64,000 nt of DNA. Origin: an uncultured Muribaculaceae bacterium. GTDB lineage: Bacteria > Bacteroidota > Bacteroidia > Bacteroidales > Muribaculaceae. Positions 1-8,002 of the stretch are shown in pieces (the first letter of the stretch is position 1; each line of letters begins with the position of its first letter). The notes under the pieces are model-generated. The model searched no databases, had not been told where the DNA came from, and worked only from the letters and a program-made list of their open reading frames with translations. The DNA lies in contig CAJTRS010000005.1 of the NCBI GenBank assembly GCA_910578805.1, positions 1 to 64,000 of the forward strand. Direction: 5' to 3'. A program made the position numbers and the translations under genes.

Positions 1-22
1 CAAAATCCGGACGGCTATTTTT

Positions 23-358
23 TTAAGCTATACCTGCTATCGCGGACGGTTGTACGATTGTTAGGCCGAAAGCCATATCACTTTTCATATCGGCACGGTT
101 GCTTTTCAATTTCTGCACCCCGTAGGCGATATTGCGGTATTTGGCCCGTCGTTTCCATACTTCGTTCATGCGTTTTTCGTGCATTGAACACTCATTGCTT
201 ACTTCAGTACCACTTGCCGTTTCTTGCAATGAATCAGTCGGCGCAGCAGCGGTCTCAATGTGGCCACCAATCGAATCCGTCTTGATTTCTTGCGCTTTTG
301 CAACGGAAGACAACAGGAACATCAGCAGCACACCGGTGATAATTCGGTTTATTCCCAT
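23..358 (-). CDS. small exported protein of unknown function
   Basis: The 111-residue product is not recognised. It opens with a basic N-terminus and a hydrophobic stretch ending VAKAQ, a good signal peptidase I site near residue 22, so it is probably periplasmic or exported. The mature part is hydrophilic, with a Ser/Thr/Ala-rich segment followed by a basic helix-prone segment (HEKRMNEVWKRRAKY) and a hydrophobic Ala/Ile tail. The frame stays open upstream to 430, but that extension overlaps the structured RNA element and would put about 24 residues before the signal peptide, so the ATG at 358 is chosen. A promoter at 623-653 implies a leader of about 260 bases. The reading frame is convincing, the function is not known. 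Confidence 0.6.
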   Translation of the reverse strand: MGINRIITGVLLMFLLSSVAKAQEIKTDSIGGHIETAAAPTDSLQETASGTEVSNECSMHEKRMNEVWKRRAKYRNIAYGVQKLKSNRADMKSDMAFGLTIVQPSAIAGIA

Positions 359-409
359 AATGTTGTTGTACCTCCACAGTCCCCATGAGGTTTTAAATCT
401 ACATACAGA

Positions 410-616
410 AGCGTGGAACTGTAATGCCACGTCTTAATGCGAAGGTGGTAGGATTACCTATATGAGCAGATGTGGGAATAACAGCCCCACGCTATATGCG
501 TGGAGACCATTACGCCATCTCTTGCTCATGTGATTAAAGTTTCCTACGCTTATCGCATACAAGAAGAAGACATAACGCCTCTTATTATCAATATGTCATG
601 ACAGGATTCTTCCTAT
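410..616 (-). ncRNA. candidate structured RNA, 6S-like rod or long mRNA leader
   Basis: Read on the minus strand, this noncoding stretch folds into a long nested rod. TGCGA (552-556) pairs with TCGCA (438-442), GTAGGA (542-547) with TCCTAC (448-453), and ATGAGC plus AGATG (517-529) with CATCT plus GCTCAT (462-473). The tip holds CCACGC/GCGTGG (487-503), and a separate hairpin CGTGG...CCACG follows at 412-431. An unpaired region of about 8-12 bases on each side separates the inner and outer stems, which resembles the central bubble of 6S RNA. A full Bacteroidetes promoter (623-653) predicts a start near 612-617. It could be a free-standing RNA (6S-Flavo or Bacteroidales-1 are known classes in this phylum) or the 5' leader of the exported-protein gene. 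No U-tract was found at 410, so the 3' end is uncertain. Confidence 0.5.
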
Positions 617-622
617 CGGCTA

Positions 623-653
623 CAAAGTTACGGAATTTTACGGCTCGTGTCAA
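623..653 (-). promoter_or_regulatory. promoter of the structured RNA / exported protein
   Basis: On the minus strand TTG (651-653) lies 20 bases upstream of TAACTTTG (623-630), an exact match to the TAnnTTTG element with good spacing. It places transcription start just before the structured RNA and is the main reason for assigning that RNA to the minus strand. Confidence 0.6.
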
Positions 654-948
654 TAGCCAGTTTAAAATTGGTTTGGTTCAGCAACCCCCCAATAAATATA
701 TGCCGGGCAAAAGATCACCAAAAACAGCGGACGACCCCCAAAACCAGAACACCCCTGCACGCACAACCGAAACAATCGGCTATACGCAGCAACTCGCCAT
801 CGAGAGCGCAAGAACGACCGCACGAGCGGCCGAAAGCTCACACAGGTGGCTACGCCGGAGAAAGCCATTAAACAACAGCATATTGGGCAAGACTACTCAT
901 TCATATGCCAGGAGCAGAGTATGGCCTGGCCGACGGAAACAGTTATGA
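654..948. other. noncoding gap with nothing assigned
   Basis: About 300 bases between the promoter at 623-653 and the terminator of the GNAT-like gene. Short frames exist on both strands, but none has a recognisable product or plausible start context. Several small hairpins are visible (CCGC/GCGG near 820, CCGA/TCGG near 770, GCCAGG/CCTGGC near 907-930) without a long-range fold that I can support. Confidence 0.5.
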
Positions 949-990
949 TAAAAAAGACAGGCAGGCTCACTTGCGTGAGTCAACACTGCC
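949..990 (-). terminator. intrinsic terminator after the GNAT-like gene
   Basis: On the minus strand a two-part stem (GGCAG/CTGCC outside, CTCAC-GCAA-GTGAG inside, 961-990) is followed by TGT and six T (950-955). It begins only a few bases after the stop codon of the gene at 993-2123. Confidence 0.85.
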
Positions 991-992
991 AA

Positions 993-2123
993 TCACAACG
1001 GCAGACGATAGCAACGCCTGCGACGATGCTGCCTATGTGGGAAATACTGCCATTGCAGACGCACACTTTCATTACCCTCCAGCTCGATGTTACTCTCAGC
1101 CTCCCGGAAGCCTTCACGCTTGAATATGGGTATTAGGTCCTCGAAAATCAAGGCATTGACGCCTCGGTTCATATATTCTTTTTTTACAGCAATGAGCAGG
1201 AGGTCCACCACATCATTGCGGCCATGGATTCCACGCAACAGATGATACCAGCCGAAAGGCAACAGACGTCCGCGGGATTTACGCAATGCCTGCGACAAAG
1301 AAGGCATGGACAAACCAAGAGCCACAAGCTTACCCTGACTGTCAACAATAACACTCAGGCAATCAAGCCGCACTATGCCGATATATTTCGACACATAGTA
1401 ATCAATCTGACGGTCATTAAGCGGGGAATAACCATAAAGACCGTCATAGGCCTCATTGATCAATTCAAACAGAGCGCGTCCATATTGCTCCTTTATCTTC
1501 TTACGGGAAGTAAATTTTATGGAGCGCAGGCCATACTTCTCACGCACAATGGCAGCTATGCGCTTGAATTTGTCGGGCACGTCGTCGGGCACACCCACAC
1601 GATACTCCACCCAGTCAATCTCTTTTTTGAAGCCAAGCCGTTCAAGCTGCAAAGGGTAATAGGGGTAGTTGTATATAGTTGCCATAGTGCCCATCTCATC
1701 AAACCCTTCCACGAGCATGCCCTCATGATCCATATCGGTAAATCCCATCGGTCCCACGATCGACGTCATTCCCTTTTCACGCGCCCACTGCGATACCGCA
1801 CTGAAAAGCGCATCGACCACCTCGTCATCATCAATAAAGTCAACAAATCCGAAACGGGCCTCATCGGTACCGGAACGCTGATTGACCACTTTGTTGATGA
1901 TGCCCACTATACGCCCCACAGGCTTACCGTCACGATACGCCATGAATGCCTGAGCCTCGCAATAGTCAAATGCCGGATTCTTGTCGGGAAGCAATGTCTC
2001 TACCTCATCGGCAATCAACGGCGGCACATAATACGGTGATTTATTGTAAAGGTCAATACCGAAACGCACAAAGCGCTTCAATTCTTTCTTGCAAGGTTTT
2101 ACAGGCAATATTTCAACGGACAT
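993..2123 (-). CDS. GNAT-like N-acetyltransferase family protein
   Basis: The 376-residue protein resembles a conserved Bacteroidetes family annotated as GNAT-like acetyltransferases. The N-terminal part (LYNKSPYYVPPLI, residues about 26-38) and a segment carrying GKPVGRIVGIIN match the substrate-side half. Around residues 314-340, KKEYMNRGVNALIFEDL resembles the acetyl-CoA loop and following helix of GNAT folds. The C-terminus is very basic (RQHRRRRCYR), as is usual in this family. It is the last gene of the set lipoprotein, pseudokinase, acetyltransferase, 24 bases after the pseudokinase stop, and is closed by the terminator at 949-990. The substrate is unknown. The family assignment is fairly safe, the activity is inferred. 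Confidence 0.75.
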   Translation of the reverse strand: MSVEILPVKPCKKELKRFVRFGIDLYNKSPYYVPPLIADEVETLLPDKNPAFDYCEAQAFMAYRDGKPVGRIVGIINKVVNQRSGTDEARFGFVDFIDDDEVVDALFSAVSQWAREKGMTSIVGPMGFTDMDHEGMLVEGFDEMGTMATIYNYPYYPLQLERLGFKKEIDWVEYRVGVPDDVPDKFKRIAAIVREKYGLRSIKFTSRKKIKEQYGRALFELINEAYDGLYGYSPLNDRQIDYYVSKYIGIVRLDCLSVIVDSQGKLVALGLSMPSLSQALRKSRGRLLPFGWYHLLRGIHGRNDVVDLLLIAVKKEYMNRGVNALIFEDLIPIFKREGFREAESNIELEGNESVRLQWQYFPHRQHRRRRCYRLPL

Positions 2124-2147
2124 AACTGATAATGATCGATTTTGCGG

Positions 2148-2939
2148 TTATCGGGCTACGGTTTCTGGCACTTCGGTCTCTATGGAATCGCTACCCGGCG
2201 CCCATGACGAACTGAACCACACCAGAAGCGCCATCATGACCAGAAGAAACGCTATTATATACATATAGAATTTATTATCCGAACGATGGGCAATGGCCAT
2301 GCGCAACTGATGGATATTTTTATAACGCTGTGACGGATCAGGATTACAACAACGGTCGGCCACACGACGCAGATAAGCCGGAGCATCGGGAAGCCTCTCA
2401 AGCACAAGCCTGAGAATCACACCAAAGCTGTATATATCCTCAGTGGCTTCGGCCGGAGTAAGGTGCTCACGCTGATCAAAGCCCACATCGATAAGCTTGA
2501 GGTTGCCTATATTTTCAGTGAAAATTATGGTCTCAGGCTTGATAGGGAAATGCACCAGATGGTTATGCTGTATATAATCTATGGCATCGACAAGCTGATG
2601 ACACACTTTGTCAAGATGCTCACCGGTCACATCACCCGAATCAAGAATCTTTTTGAGCGACAGACCATAGACATCATCGGCAATGATGCACATGCCCAAT
2701 CCGGGAACCTCCTCGAAATCATTGATCATAACTATATTTGGGTGAGCCAGATTATAGCGCACATCAAACTCCTTCTCAATCATTGACCGAAACATAGGGT
2801 CCGACTTATACTGTGGCTTCAATGTTTTAAGCATGAGCCACTTACCAAACTTTTTAGCAGTATATACGTCATAAAACTCCTCGTCCCACTCGGGCAGAAG
2901 TTCTATTTCGGTCCATTTCGATTCAGGATCGCAACTCAT
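2148..2939 (-). CDS. membrane-anchored protein kinase-like protein, probable pseudokinase
   Basis: A 263-residue kinase fold followed by a single membrane helix (about 224-244) and a short acidic tail, so the kinase domain should face the cytoplasm. Retained features are the ATP-site lysine (LMLKTL, K38), a candidate alpha-C glutamate (E57), DVG in place of DFG (D151), the F-helix motif EDIYSFG (168-174) and the late conserved arginine (PSQR, 202-205). The catalytic loop reads HFPIKPETI (130-138) where active kinases have HRDLKPENI: the catalytic aspartate is proline and the metal-binding asparagine is threonine. No glycine-rich loop is evident. It follows the lipoprotein gene by 2 bases if the ATG at 2939 is used; an in-frame TTG at 2945 is less likely. 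It may be a scaffold or sensor rather than an enzyme. Confidence 0.8.
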   Translation of the reverse strand: MSCDPESKWTEIELLPEWDEEFYDVYTAKKFGKWLMLKTLKPQYKSDPMFRSMIEKEFDVRYNLAHPNIVMINDFEEVPGLGMCIIADDVYGLSLKKILDSGDVTGEHLDKVCHQLVDAIDYIQHNHLVHFPIKPETIIFTENIGNLKLIDVGFDQREHLTPAEATEDIYSFGVILRLVLERLPDAPAYLRRVADRCCNPDPSQRYKNIHQLRMAIAHRSDNKFYMYIIAFLLVMMALLVWFSSSWAPGSDSIETEVPETVAR

Positions 2940-2941
2940 GG

Positions 2942-3364
2942 TCAATATTCAATAAACATCAGATTGTCACCGGTGTCGGTATCGGTCAGATTCATAACCC
3001 ACTGAACGCCATTATATCCGGGCACATATTCACTCTCTACTCTCACTATGTAATTGTAATACTCACCATCGTAAGTCTGCATGTGGAGATACTCGGCTCC
3101 TGCGGGATTATAGTCCATGTACCATGTAAACGGCACGGAATAATGCGCCGAAGTCTCGGGGTTGTAGTCGATCTGGCCTTTTCCGCTGCCGTAAAATACG
3201 TAATCAAAATTATTAACGGGAGCGCCATTGACTTCCACCACGGCCCAACGGCCTTCTATTCCGGACCCCGGGCCGTAATAAGGCTCGTCATCATCACAGG
3301 AAGTAAAAACGGTGAGCGTAATTATAGAGATCAGCAAAAGAAGCGATGATACAGTTTTTTTCAT
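2942..3364 (-). CDS. small lipoprotein, lipocalin-like
   Basis: The 140-residue product starts with a lipoprotein signal (lipobox FTSC, Cys23) followed by Asp-Asp-Asp-Glu, so it should be lipidated and sit in the envelope. After GIEGRWAVVEVNG the sequence runs in alternating short beta strands rich in Tyr and Trp, with a pattern (GxW near the start of the mature domain) like that of lipocalin-like or DUF-type lipoproteins common in Bacteroidales. It is the first gene of a three-gene minus-strand operon with the pseudokinase and the GNAT-like protein. Ligand and function are not known. Confidence 0.7.
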   Translation of the reverse strand: MKKTVSSLLLLISIITLTVFTSCDDDEPYYGPGSGIEGRWAVVEVNGAPVNNFDYVFYGSGKGQIDYNPETSAHYSVPFTWYMDYNPAGAEYLHMQTYDGEYYNYIVRVESEYVPGYNGVQWVMNLTDTDTGDNLMFIEY

Positions 3365-3405
3365 AACGGATTGTCTATGGAAAGATAACAGATTTTATTA
3401 GGGTA

Positions 3406-3413
3406 CAAATTTA
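3406..3413 (-). promoter_or_regulatory. -7 promoter element of the lipoprotein operon
   Basis: TAAATTTG on the minus strand matches TAnnTTTG and lies about 42 bases upstream of the lipoprotein start codon. No clear -33 TTTG is seen. The surrounding DNA is very AT-rich. Confidence 0.45.
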
Positions 3414-3506
3414 AATATTTATTTCGGAAATATCGAAAAATCGCAATTATTCACTCTATTTTTTAAAACGCCATTATATATTATATATCAATAATCAATT
3501 TTTATA

Positions 3507-3514
3507 TACTTTTG
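3507..3514 (+). promoter_or_regulatory. -7 promoter element of the GH3 operon
   Basis: TACTTTTG matches TAnnTTTG and lies 31 bases before the GH3 start codon. It is divergent from the lipoprotein-operon promoter. No convincing -33 element is visible. Confidence 0.45.
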
Positions 3515-3545
3515 TTGACAATAAACGGTCATAAAATTACAAGCG

Positions 3546-5054
3546 ATGAATTTAACCCGATTGCTGAGGCCATACTTTACACAACATATAAAGACTGCCG
3601 CACGATACGCCACCCACACGGAAGAGCTACAGCGCGTGGAATTGGGCCGAATGCTCGTAGCCGGACGTAACACCAAATGGGGTGAACGCCACAATTACCT
3701 ACAAATCAAAAGCTATGAGGATTTCAGACAGTCTGTAAAGGTAACGCCTTACGAGGATATACGGGGCGACGTGATGCGTATGATCGATGGCGAGCGCGAT
3801 GTGCTATGGCCGGGGCTAACACGATGTTTCGCTCAATCCTCCGGCACATCTGACGGTAAAAGCAAATACATACCCATAACCGCCGAATCATTCCAGCGCA
3901 CACATTATCGGGGCGGAAGCGCCGTAATTTCACACTATCTCAACCTGTACCCGGACAGCCGGCTGTTTTCAGGCAAAAGTTTCATACTCGGAGGTAGCTT
4001 CGCCAACGAACTTGATCTCACAAAACGCAAAGGAGTGACAGTAGGAGACCTTTCGGCAAATCTGATTCAGCATATCAACCCATTGGCAAACATGTTGAGG
4101 ATTCCCGATAAAAAAACCGCACTCATATCCGACTGGAGCGAAAAACTCCCGGCCTTGGTCAAAGCCGCATCACGCGCCGATGTCACCAATATATCCGGAG
4201 TGCCTTCATGGTTCCTTACCGTACTGCGCGAGATACTCAAAGCCACCAGGGCCGAAACGCTTCATGAGGTGTGGCCGAATTTAGAAGTATTTTTCCACGG
4301 AGGCATATCTTTCGCTCCTTACCGCCGGCAATATGACGCCATAATAGACCCGAAACGCATGCGGTATCTGGAGACATACAATGCCTCGGAAGGCTTTTTT
4401 GCCGTACAGGACATGCCGGAATCGCGAGCAATGCTTATGCTCCTTGACGCCGGGACATTTTATGAATTCATACCGGCCAACAACCCCGATGCCGATCCGA
4501 TACCGGCTTGGGAGGTGGAACCGGGAAAAATATATGCACTTATAATCACAGGCTGCAACGGACTGTGGCGATACCCGATAGGCGACACCGTAAAAGTGGA
4601 ATCCATAAATCCGCTGCGTATCACCATTGCCGGTCGAACAAAACACTACATCAACGCATTTGGAGAAGAGGTGATGGTGCATAACACCGATGCCGCCCTT
4701 GCCAAGGCCTGCGATCTTACCGGCGCAAACGTACTCAACTACACGGCCGCTCCGGTATATACCTCAGGCAACAAACGCGGACGCCACGAATGGCTTATAG
4801 AGTTTGCCCGTCAGCCCGAAAACATGACGGAATTCTCAGCCATACTTGACGAATGCATGACAAAAGAAAACAGCGACTATGAAGCCAAGCGGGCGGGCAA
4901 CATCTTTTTAGACCCGTTGACCGTAGTTGTGGCGCGCAACGGCCTTTTCGACCAGTGGCTCGCCTCTACAGGCAAACTTGGAGGCCAACGCAAAGTGCCG
5001 CGACTCAGCAACGACCGTACCATCATGGAAGCAATGCTCCAGTTCAACAGATAG
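3546..5054 (+). CDS. GH3 auxin-responsive promoter family protein (acyl-adenylating)
   Basis: The 502-residue protein is full length for the bacterial GH3 family. GH3 proteins belong to the ANL adenylating superfamily and activate carboxylates as acyl-AMP before conjugating them. The phosphate-binding loop QSSGTSDGKSKYIPIT is at residues 97-112, a second ATP-site segment YNASEGFFA is near 280, and the C-terminal hinge region GDTVKVESINPLRITIAGR follows. The bacterial substrate is unknown. It is first in an operon with the DUF4919 and SIMPL genes, 24 and 21 bases apart, all on the plus strand and closed by the terminator at 6406. Confidence 0.85.
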   Translation: MNLTRLLRPYFTQHIKTAARYATHTEELQRVELGRMLVAGRNTKWGERHNYLQIKSYEDFRQSVKVTPYEDIRGDVMRMIDGERDVLWPGLTRCFAQSSGTSDGKSKYIPITAESFQRTHYRGGSAVISHYLNLYPDSRLFSGKSFILGGSFANELDLTKRKGVTVGDLSANLIQHINPLANMLRIPDKKTALISDWSEKLPALVKAASRADVTNISGVPSWFLTVLREILKATRAETLHEVWPNLEVFFHGGISFAPYRRQYDAIIDPKRMRYLETYNASEGFFAVQDMPESRAMLMLLDAGTFYEFIPANNPDADPIPAWEVEPGKIYALIITGCNGLWRYPIGDTVKVESINPLRITIAGRTKHYINAFGEEVMVHNTDAALAKACDLTGANVLNYTAAPVYTSGNKRGRHEWLIEFARQPENMTEFSAILDECMTKENSDYEAKRAGNIFLDPLTVVVARNGLFDQWLASTGKLGGQRKVPRLSNDRTIMEAMLQFNR

Positions 5055-5078
5055 ACACAATTATAAACCGTCAAGAAT

Positions 5079-5654
5079 ATGAAATTGATAACATCTATAA
5101 CATTAGCCTTGGCCGGAACACTGTGGTGCGTAGCCACCCCCCCGGACATGGCGGACTCCACAAACCTTTCGGAGCGCTTCACTGCCGGTGAGACACTACA
5201 GGCTGACGAAGCGGCCAACGTATATTACGGTGCGGTACGCCGTCCAGGCTTCAATGCCACGGCCGACTATCCAGATGTAGCCAAAGCCTACTCCTCCGGC
5301 GACATGGCCGGCGCATACCGCATGTCAAAAGAGGCTTTAGCAAAAGACCCCACCAATCTGTCACTGCTTTTCAAGGCCTACGCTGCGGCAACAGCCACCA
5401 ACGCGGCTGACGCCCGGGCGTTTCAGCAACGTATATTGCAGATATGCGATGCCATATTCGCCTCCGGCAAAGGGGTGAGCGAACAAAGTCCATACATAGT
5501 GACACGTCAGGGAGACATAGATGAATTTCTCATGAAATACATACAGCCATCATCGGTGACCGGACGGGCCAAACTCGGCAATCTCGATGCCGTGAAAGTA
5601 ACTCTCGAGGGAGTGCCCGACGAAGTCATACTCTATTTCAAAATCCTAAAATAA
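5079..5654 (+). CDS. exported DUF4919-like protein
   Basis: The 191-residue protein begins with a signal peptide (hydrophobic to about residue 19). The rest resembles the DUF4919 family of Bacteroidetes: YPDVAKAYSSGDMAGAYRMSKEAL is a helical repeat like a single TPR-type unit, and the C-terminal half, KVTLEGVPDEVILYFKIL, forms predicted strands. It probably works in the periplasm. Position between the GH3 and SIMPL genes with short gaps suggests co-transcription. The family call is from sequence pattern only, and the function is unknown. Confidence 0.65.
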   Translation: MKLITSITLALAGTLWCVATPPDMADSTNLSERFTAGETLQADEAANVYYGAVRRPGFNATADYPDVAKAYSSGDMAGAYRMSKEALAKDPTNLSLLFKAYAAATATNAADARAFQQRILQICDAIFASGKGVSEQSPYIVTRQGDIDEFLMKYIQPSSVTGRAKLGNLDAVKVTLEGVPDEVILYFKILK

Positions 5655-5675
5655 CAACGATAAAAACTATCAATT

Positions 5676-6380
5676 ATGAAAATCATGAAAATCGCCGGAG
5701 CAGCATGCATCGCCGTGGGACTTCTCGCCCTCGGACTGTGTGTGCGCAGCGGTCTGAAATCACTGACCGACAGCCAGCGCACAGTGGAAGTGCGCGGACT
5801 GGCCACACGAGAAGTCCCTGCCAATCAGGTGACATGGCCCATAGTATTCACCCAGACAGGCAATGACCTTCCGGCGGTATATGACAACGTGACCGGCACA
5901 AACGCACGGATAGTAAAATTCCTCACCGACAACGGAATTGACACAAAAGAGATTTCAGTAGGCGCACCTTCAATGACCGATCTGACCGCCAACCGTTACA
6001 ACAGCAATCCGCTGCCTTACAATTACAGCGTGACATCTGTGGTGACTGTCAGCTCGGCACAGGTAACAAAAGTGCGTAAACTCATAAACCGTCAGGGCGA
6101 ACTGCTCAAACAAGGCATACCCATCACCACCGACAACTACCAATATCAGGTAAGCTACGACTACACCGAACTCAACACCGTGAAGCCAGAGATGATAGCC
6201 GAAGCCACAAAAAATGCCCGCGAAGCCGCCAAAAAATTTGCCGAAGACTCCGACAGCGAGATAGGCAAAATCAAGAGCGCCCGTCAGGGACAGTTCAGCA
6301 TCGAGAACCGCGACAGCTACACACCCTATATCAAAGAAATACGCGTGGTTACAACACTAACCTACTTTTTAGAGGACTAA
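5676..6380 (+). CDS. SIMPL domain-containing protein (DUF541)
   Basis: The 234-residue product has an N-terminal membrane anchor (about residues 5-24), then a SIMPL domain: RTVEVRGLATREVPANQVTWPIVF at the start and the paired pattern of strands and helices through TKNAREAAKKFAEDSDSEIGKI in the second half are typical. SIMPL proteins are membrane- or periplasm-located, and the family has been tied to oxidative stress and surface functions in other bacteria; a precise role is not established. Last gene of the GH3 operon. The ATG at 5676 is followed by a second ATG at 5685 that would also give a good membrane segment. Confidence 0.85.
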   Translation: MKIMKIAGAACIAVGLLALGLCVRSGLKSLTDSQRTVEVRGLATREVPANQVTWPIVFTQTGNDLPAVYDNVTGTNARIVKFLTDNGIDTKEISVGAPSMTDLTANRYNSNPLPYNYSVTSVVTVSSAQVTKVRKLINRQGELLKQGIPITTDNYQYQVSYDYTELNTVKPEMIAEATKNAREAAKKFAEDSDSEIGKIKSARQGQFSIENRDSYTPYIKEIRVVTTLTYFLED

Positions 6381-6405
6381 GCCACACAGCACATACCCCC
6401 GTACC

Positions 6406-6441
6406 AGCGATGCCGAAAAATGTCTCAGGCATCGCTTTTTT
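6406..6441 (+). terminator. intrinsic terminator of the GH3-SIMPL operon
   Basis: AGCGATGCC (6406-6414) pairs with GGCATCGCT (6428-6436), followed by a run of six T. The T-run touches the stop codon of the convergent methyltransferase gene. Confidence 0.9.
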
Positions 6442-8002
6442 ATTTGGTCGCACTCTCGGCAAAAAAATCACGGAAAACGGCATCGATCCGGGCAATAATC
6501 GATTCATCGCGTGTAGAGGCAAATTGATTGTACAACCGCTCTATTTCACGCGTTATATCCTCAGGCATCAATGACAGATCAAGCATCATGGCATGATTAA
6601 GGTCATTGGGCTCGAATTTCTGGAGACCGCCACCGTATTCACGGGCATTACCAACAAAAATCTCCCGGGCGGTAGCGGTCAGAAGATATGCAAACAGCAA
6701 ATCCTCCGACACAGCCCCCTGACGGACATATACACAATGAAAGGTGGTAAGATTTGACACCCCGGCATAATTTCTCACAAACCTCAAACCCGCACGGTTA
6801 AATACCGTGACCCATATAGGAGCCGGTGGACGGTTCTCGAGTGCATACCACGGCTTGCGATGCGAAGTCAGATGCTTTCTGTCTATACCATTGTCCTCAC
6901 CGCGCTTGATATAATCTATGACACCGGGTACCTCGGCGTTCCGTCCGTCAAACAGATACACATTCTTTCCTCCGGCGACCAAAGCGTCAAAATCATCACG
7001 CGTAAACACATGGCCTTTAACATCTGCACTACGGCACACACACGGCTGCATGTTCCGTTCGGGTATCCCGAACTTTACCGCTTTATCCCTATTAAACACG
7101 AAATAGTCATTCGCTCCTGTGGCAATGCCCCTCATGACACGTGCATATCGCGAAAACGGCACAAGATCATGAAAACCGGAAAATCTGGGGCTATAGTAAC
7201 ATCGCCATTTCTTATATGGGTCCAATTCCGCCGACGGATACACATACGGCAGACGTGACATGTCGGGATAACTGTCGATAAATTCCGATACCGAACACAA
7301 ATCATCAGACGAAACAAGATTCATGAATCCTACATCAGAATTATGATCATCTTTTGCGCAAAACACCAAAGAAGCCGTGGTCATGGCCCCGTCAAACAGA
7401 TTGACCCCGAAATCAAACACGGCAATACACCTGAGAGTGCCGGTGCTTAACAAATGTTCTTTGACCAGCTTGCCGTAATCGGAATTAAGAAACTCCGATG
7501 GAATCACATATACACACCGGCCGCCGGGACGGAGCTGATGTATGGATTTGAGCAGAAATAAAGTATAAAGATTGGTGAACCCCGTGAGACGACAATCCAG
7601 ATGACGCTCCATTTCATCTATGACACCTTTGTTGTCATAATCATGAAACTTAAAGTAAGGTGGATTACAGACAATGCCGTCATATGAATTGTCCCAGTCA
7701 TTGTACATATAGTCCTGCAACAAAAGGTTGATATCCTGATTGCCGGCAAACAGACACTTAGCCCGTGACAGAATCACTGTGTCTGTGTCAAAACCTTTTA
7801 TCACAACATTTTTCCCGCTCGCAAGCAATTTGCGTGAAAAAATTCCAAGACCGAACGCCGGCTCAAGAACCGAGTGAAGAGTTTCGCACCGGAGTATCCA
7901 CCTCACCATCAGATCGGCAATATTTGCCGGCGTGAAAAACTGAGCAAACCTCTTTCGATGTTCTTCCGGCACAGTGTCTATGTAACGCTGCTCTTCGGTC
8001 AT
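6440..8002 (-). CDS. type II DNA adenine N6-methyltransferase
   Basis: The 520-residue protein is the modification half of a restriction-modification pair. The SAM-binding motif LEPAFGLGIF is at residues 46-55 and the catalytic motif NPPY at 113-116, the order of gamma-class N6-adenine methylases. QFFTPANIADLMVRWI (21-36) is the usual lead-in of the Eco57I/type I-like methylase fold. The C-terminal half, with no common motif, would hold the target recognition domain. Its ATG at 8002 overlaps the TGA of the endonuclease gene by one base; a GTG one codon upstream is possible but less likely. The tight coupling fits coordinated expression of the two enzymes. Confidence 0.88.
   Translation of the reverse strand: MTEEQRYIDTVPEEHRKRFAQFFTPANIADLMVRWILRCETLHSVLEPAFGLGIFSRKLLASGKNVVIKGFDTDTVILSRAKCLFAGNQDINLLLQDYMYNDWDNSYDGIVCNPPYFKFHDYDNKGVIDEMERHLDCRLTGFTNLYTLFLLKSIHQLRPGGRCVYVIPSEFLNSDYGKLVKEHLLSTGTLRCIAVFDFGVNLFDGAMTTASLVFCAKDDHNSDVGFMNLVSSDDLCSVSEFIDSYPDMSRLPYVYPSAELDPYKKWRCYYSPRFSGFHDLVPFSRYARVMRGIATGANDYFVFNRDKAVKFGIPERNMQPCVCRSADVKGHVFTRDDFDALVAGGKNVYLFDGRNAEVPGVIDYIKRGEDNGIDRKHLTSHRKPWYALENRPPAPIWVTVFNRAGLRFVRNYAGVSNLTTFHCVYVRQGAVSEDLLFAYLLTATAREIFVGNAREYGGGLQKFEPNDLNHAMMLDLSLMPEDITREIERLYNQFASTRDESIIARIDAVFRDFFAESATK

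Noticed and set aside
359..430. N-terminal extension of the first gene (24 residues)
   Set aside because: It would put the signal peptide inside the chain and overlaps the structured RNA.
412..431. Hairpin CGTGG...CCACG as an intrinsic terminator
   Set aside because: No T-run follows on either strand; better seen as part of the structured RNA.
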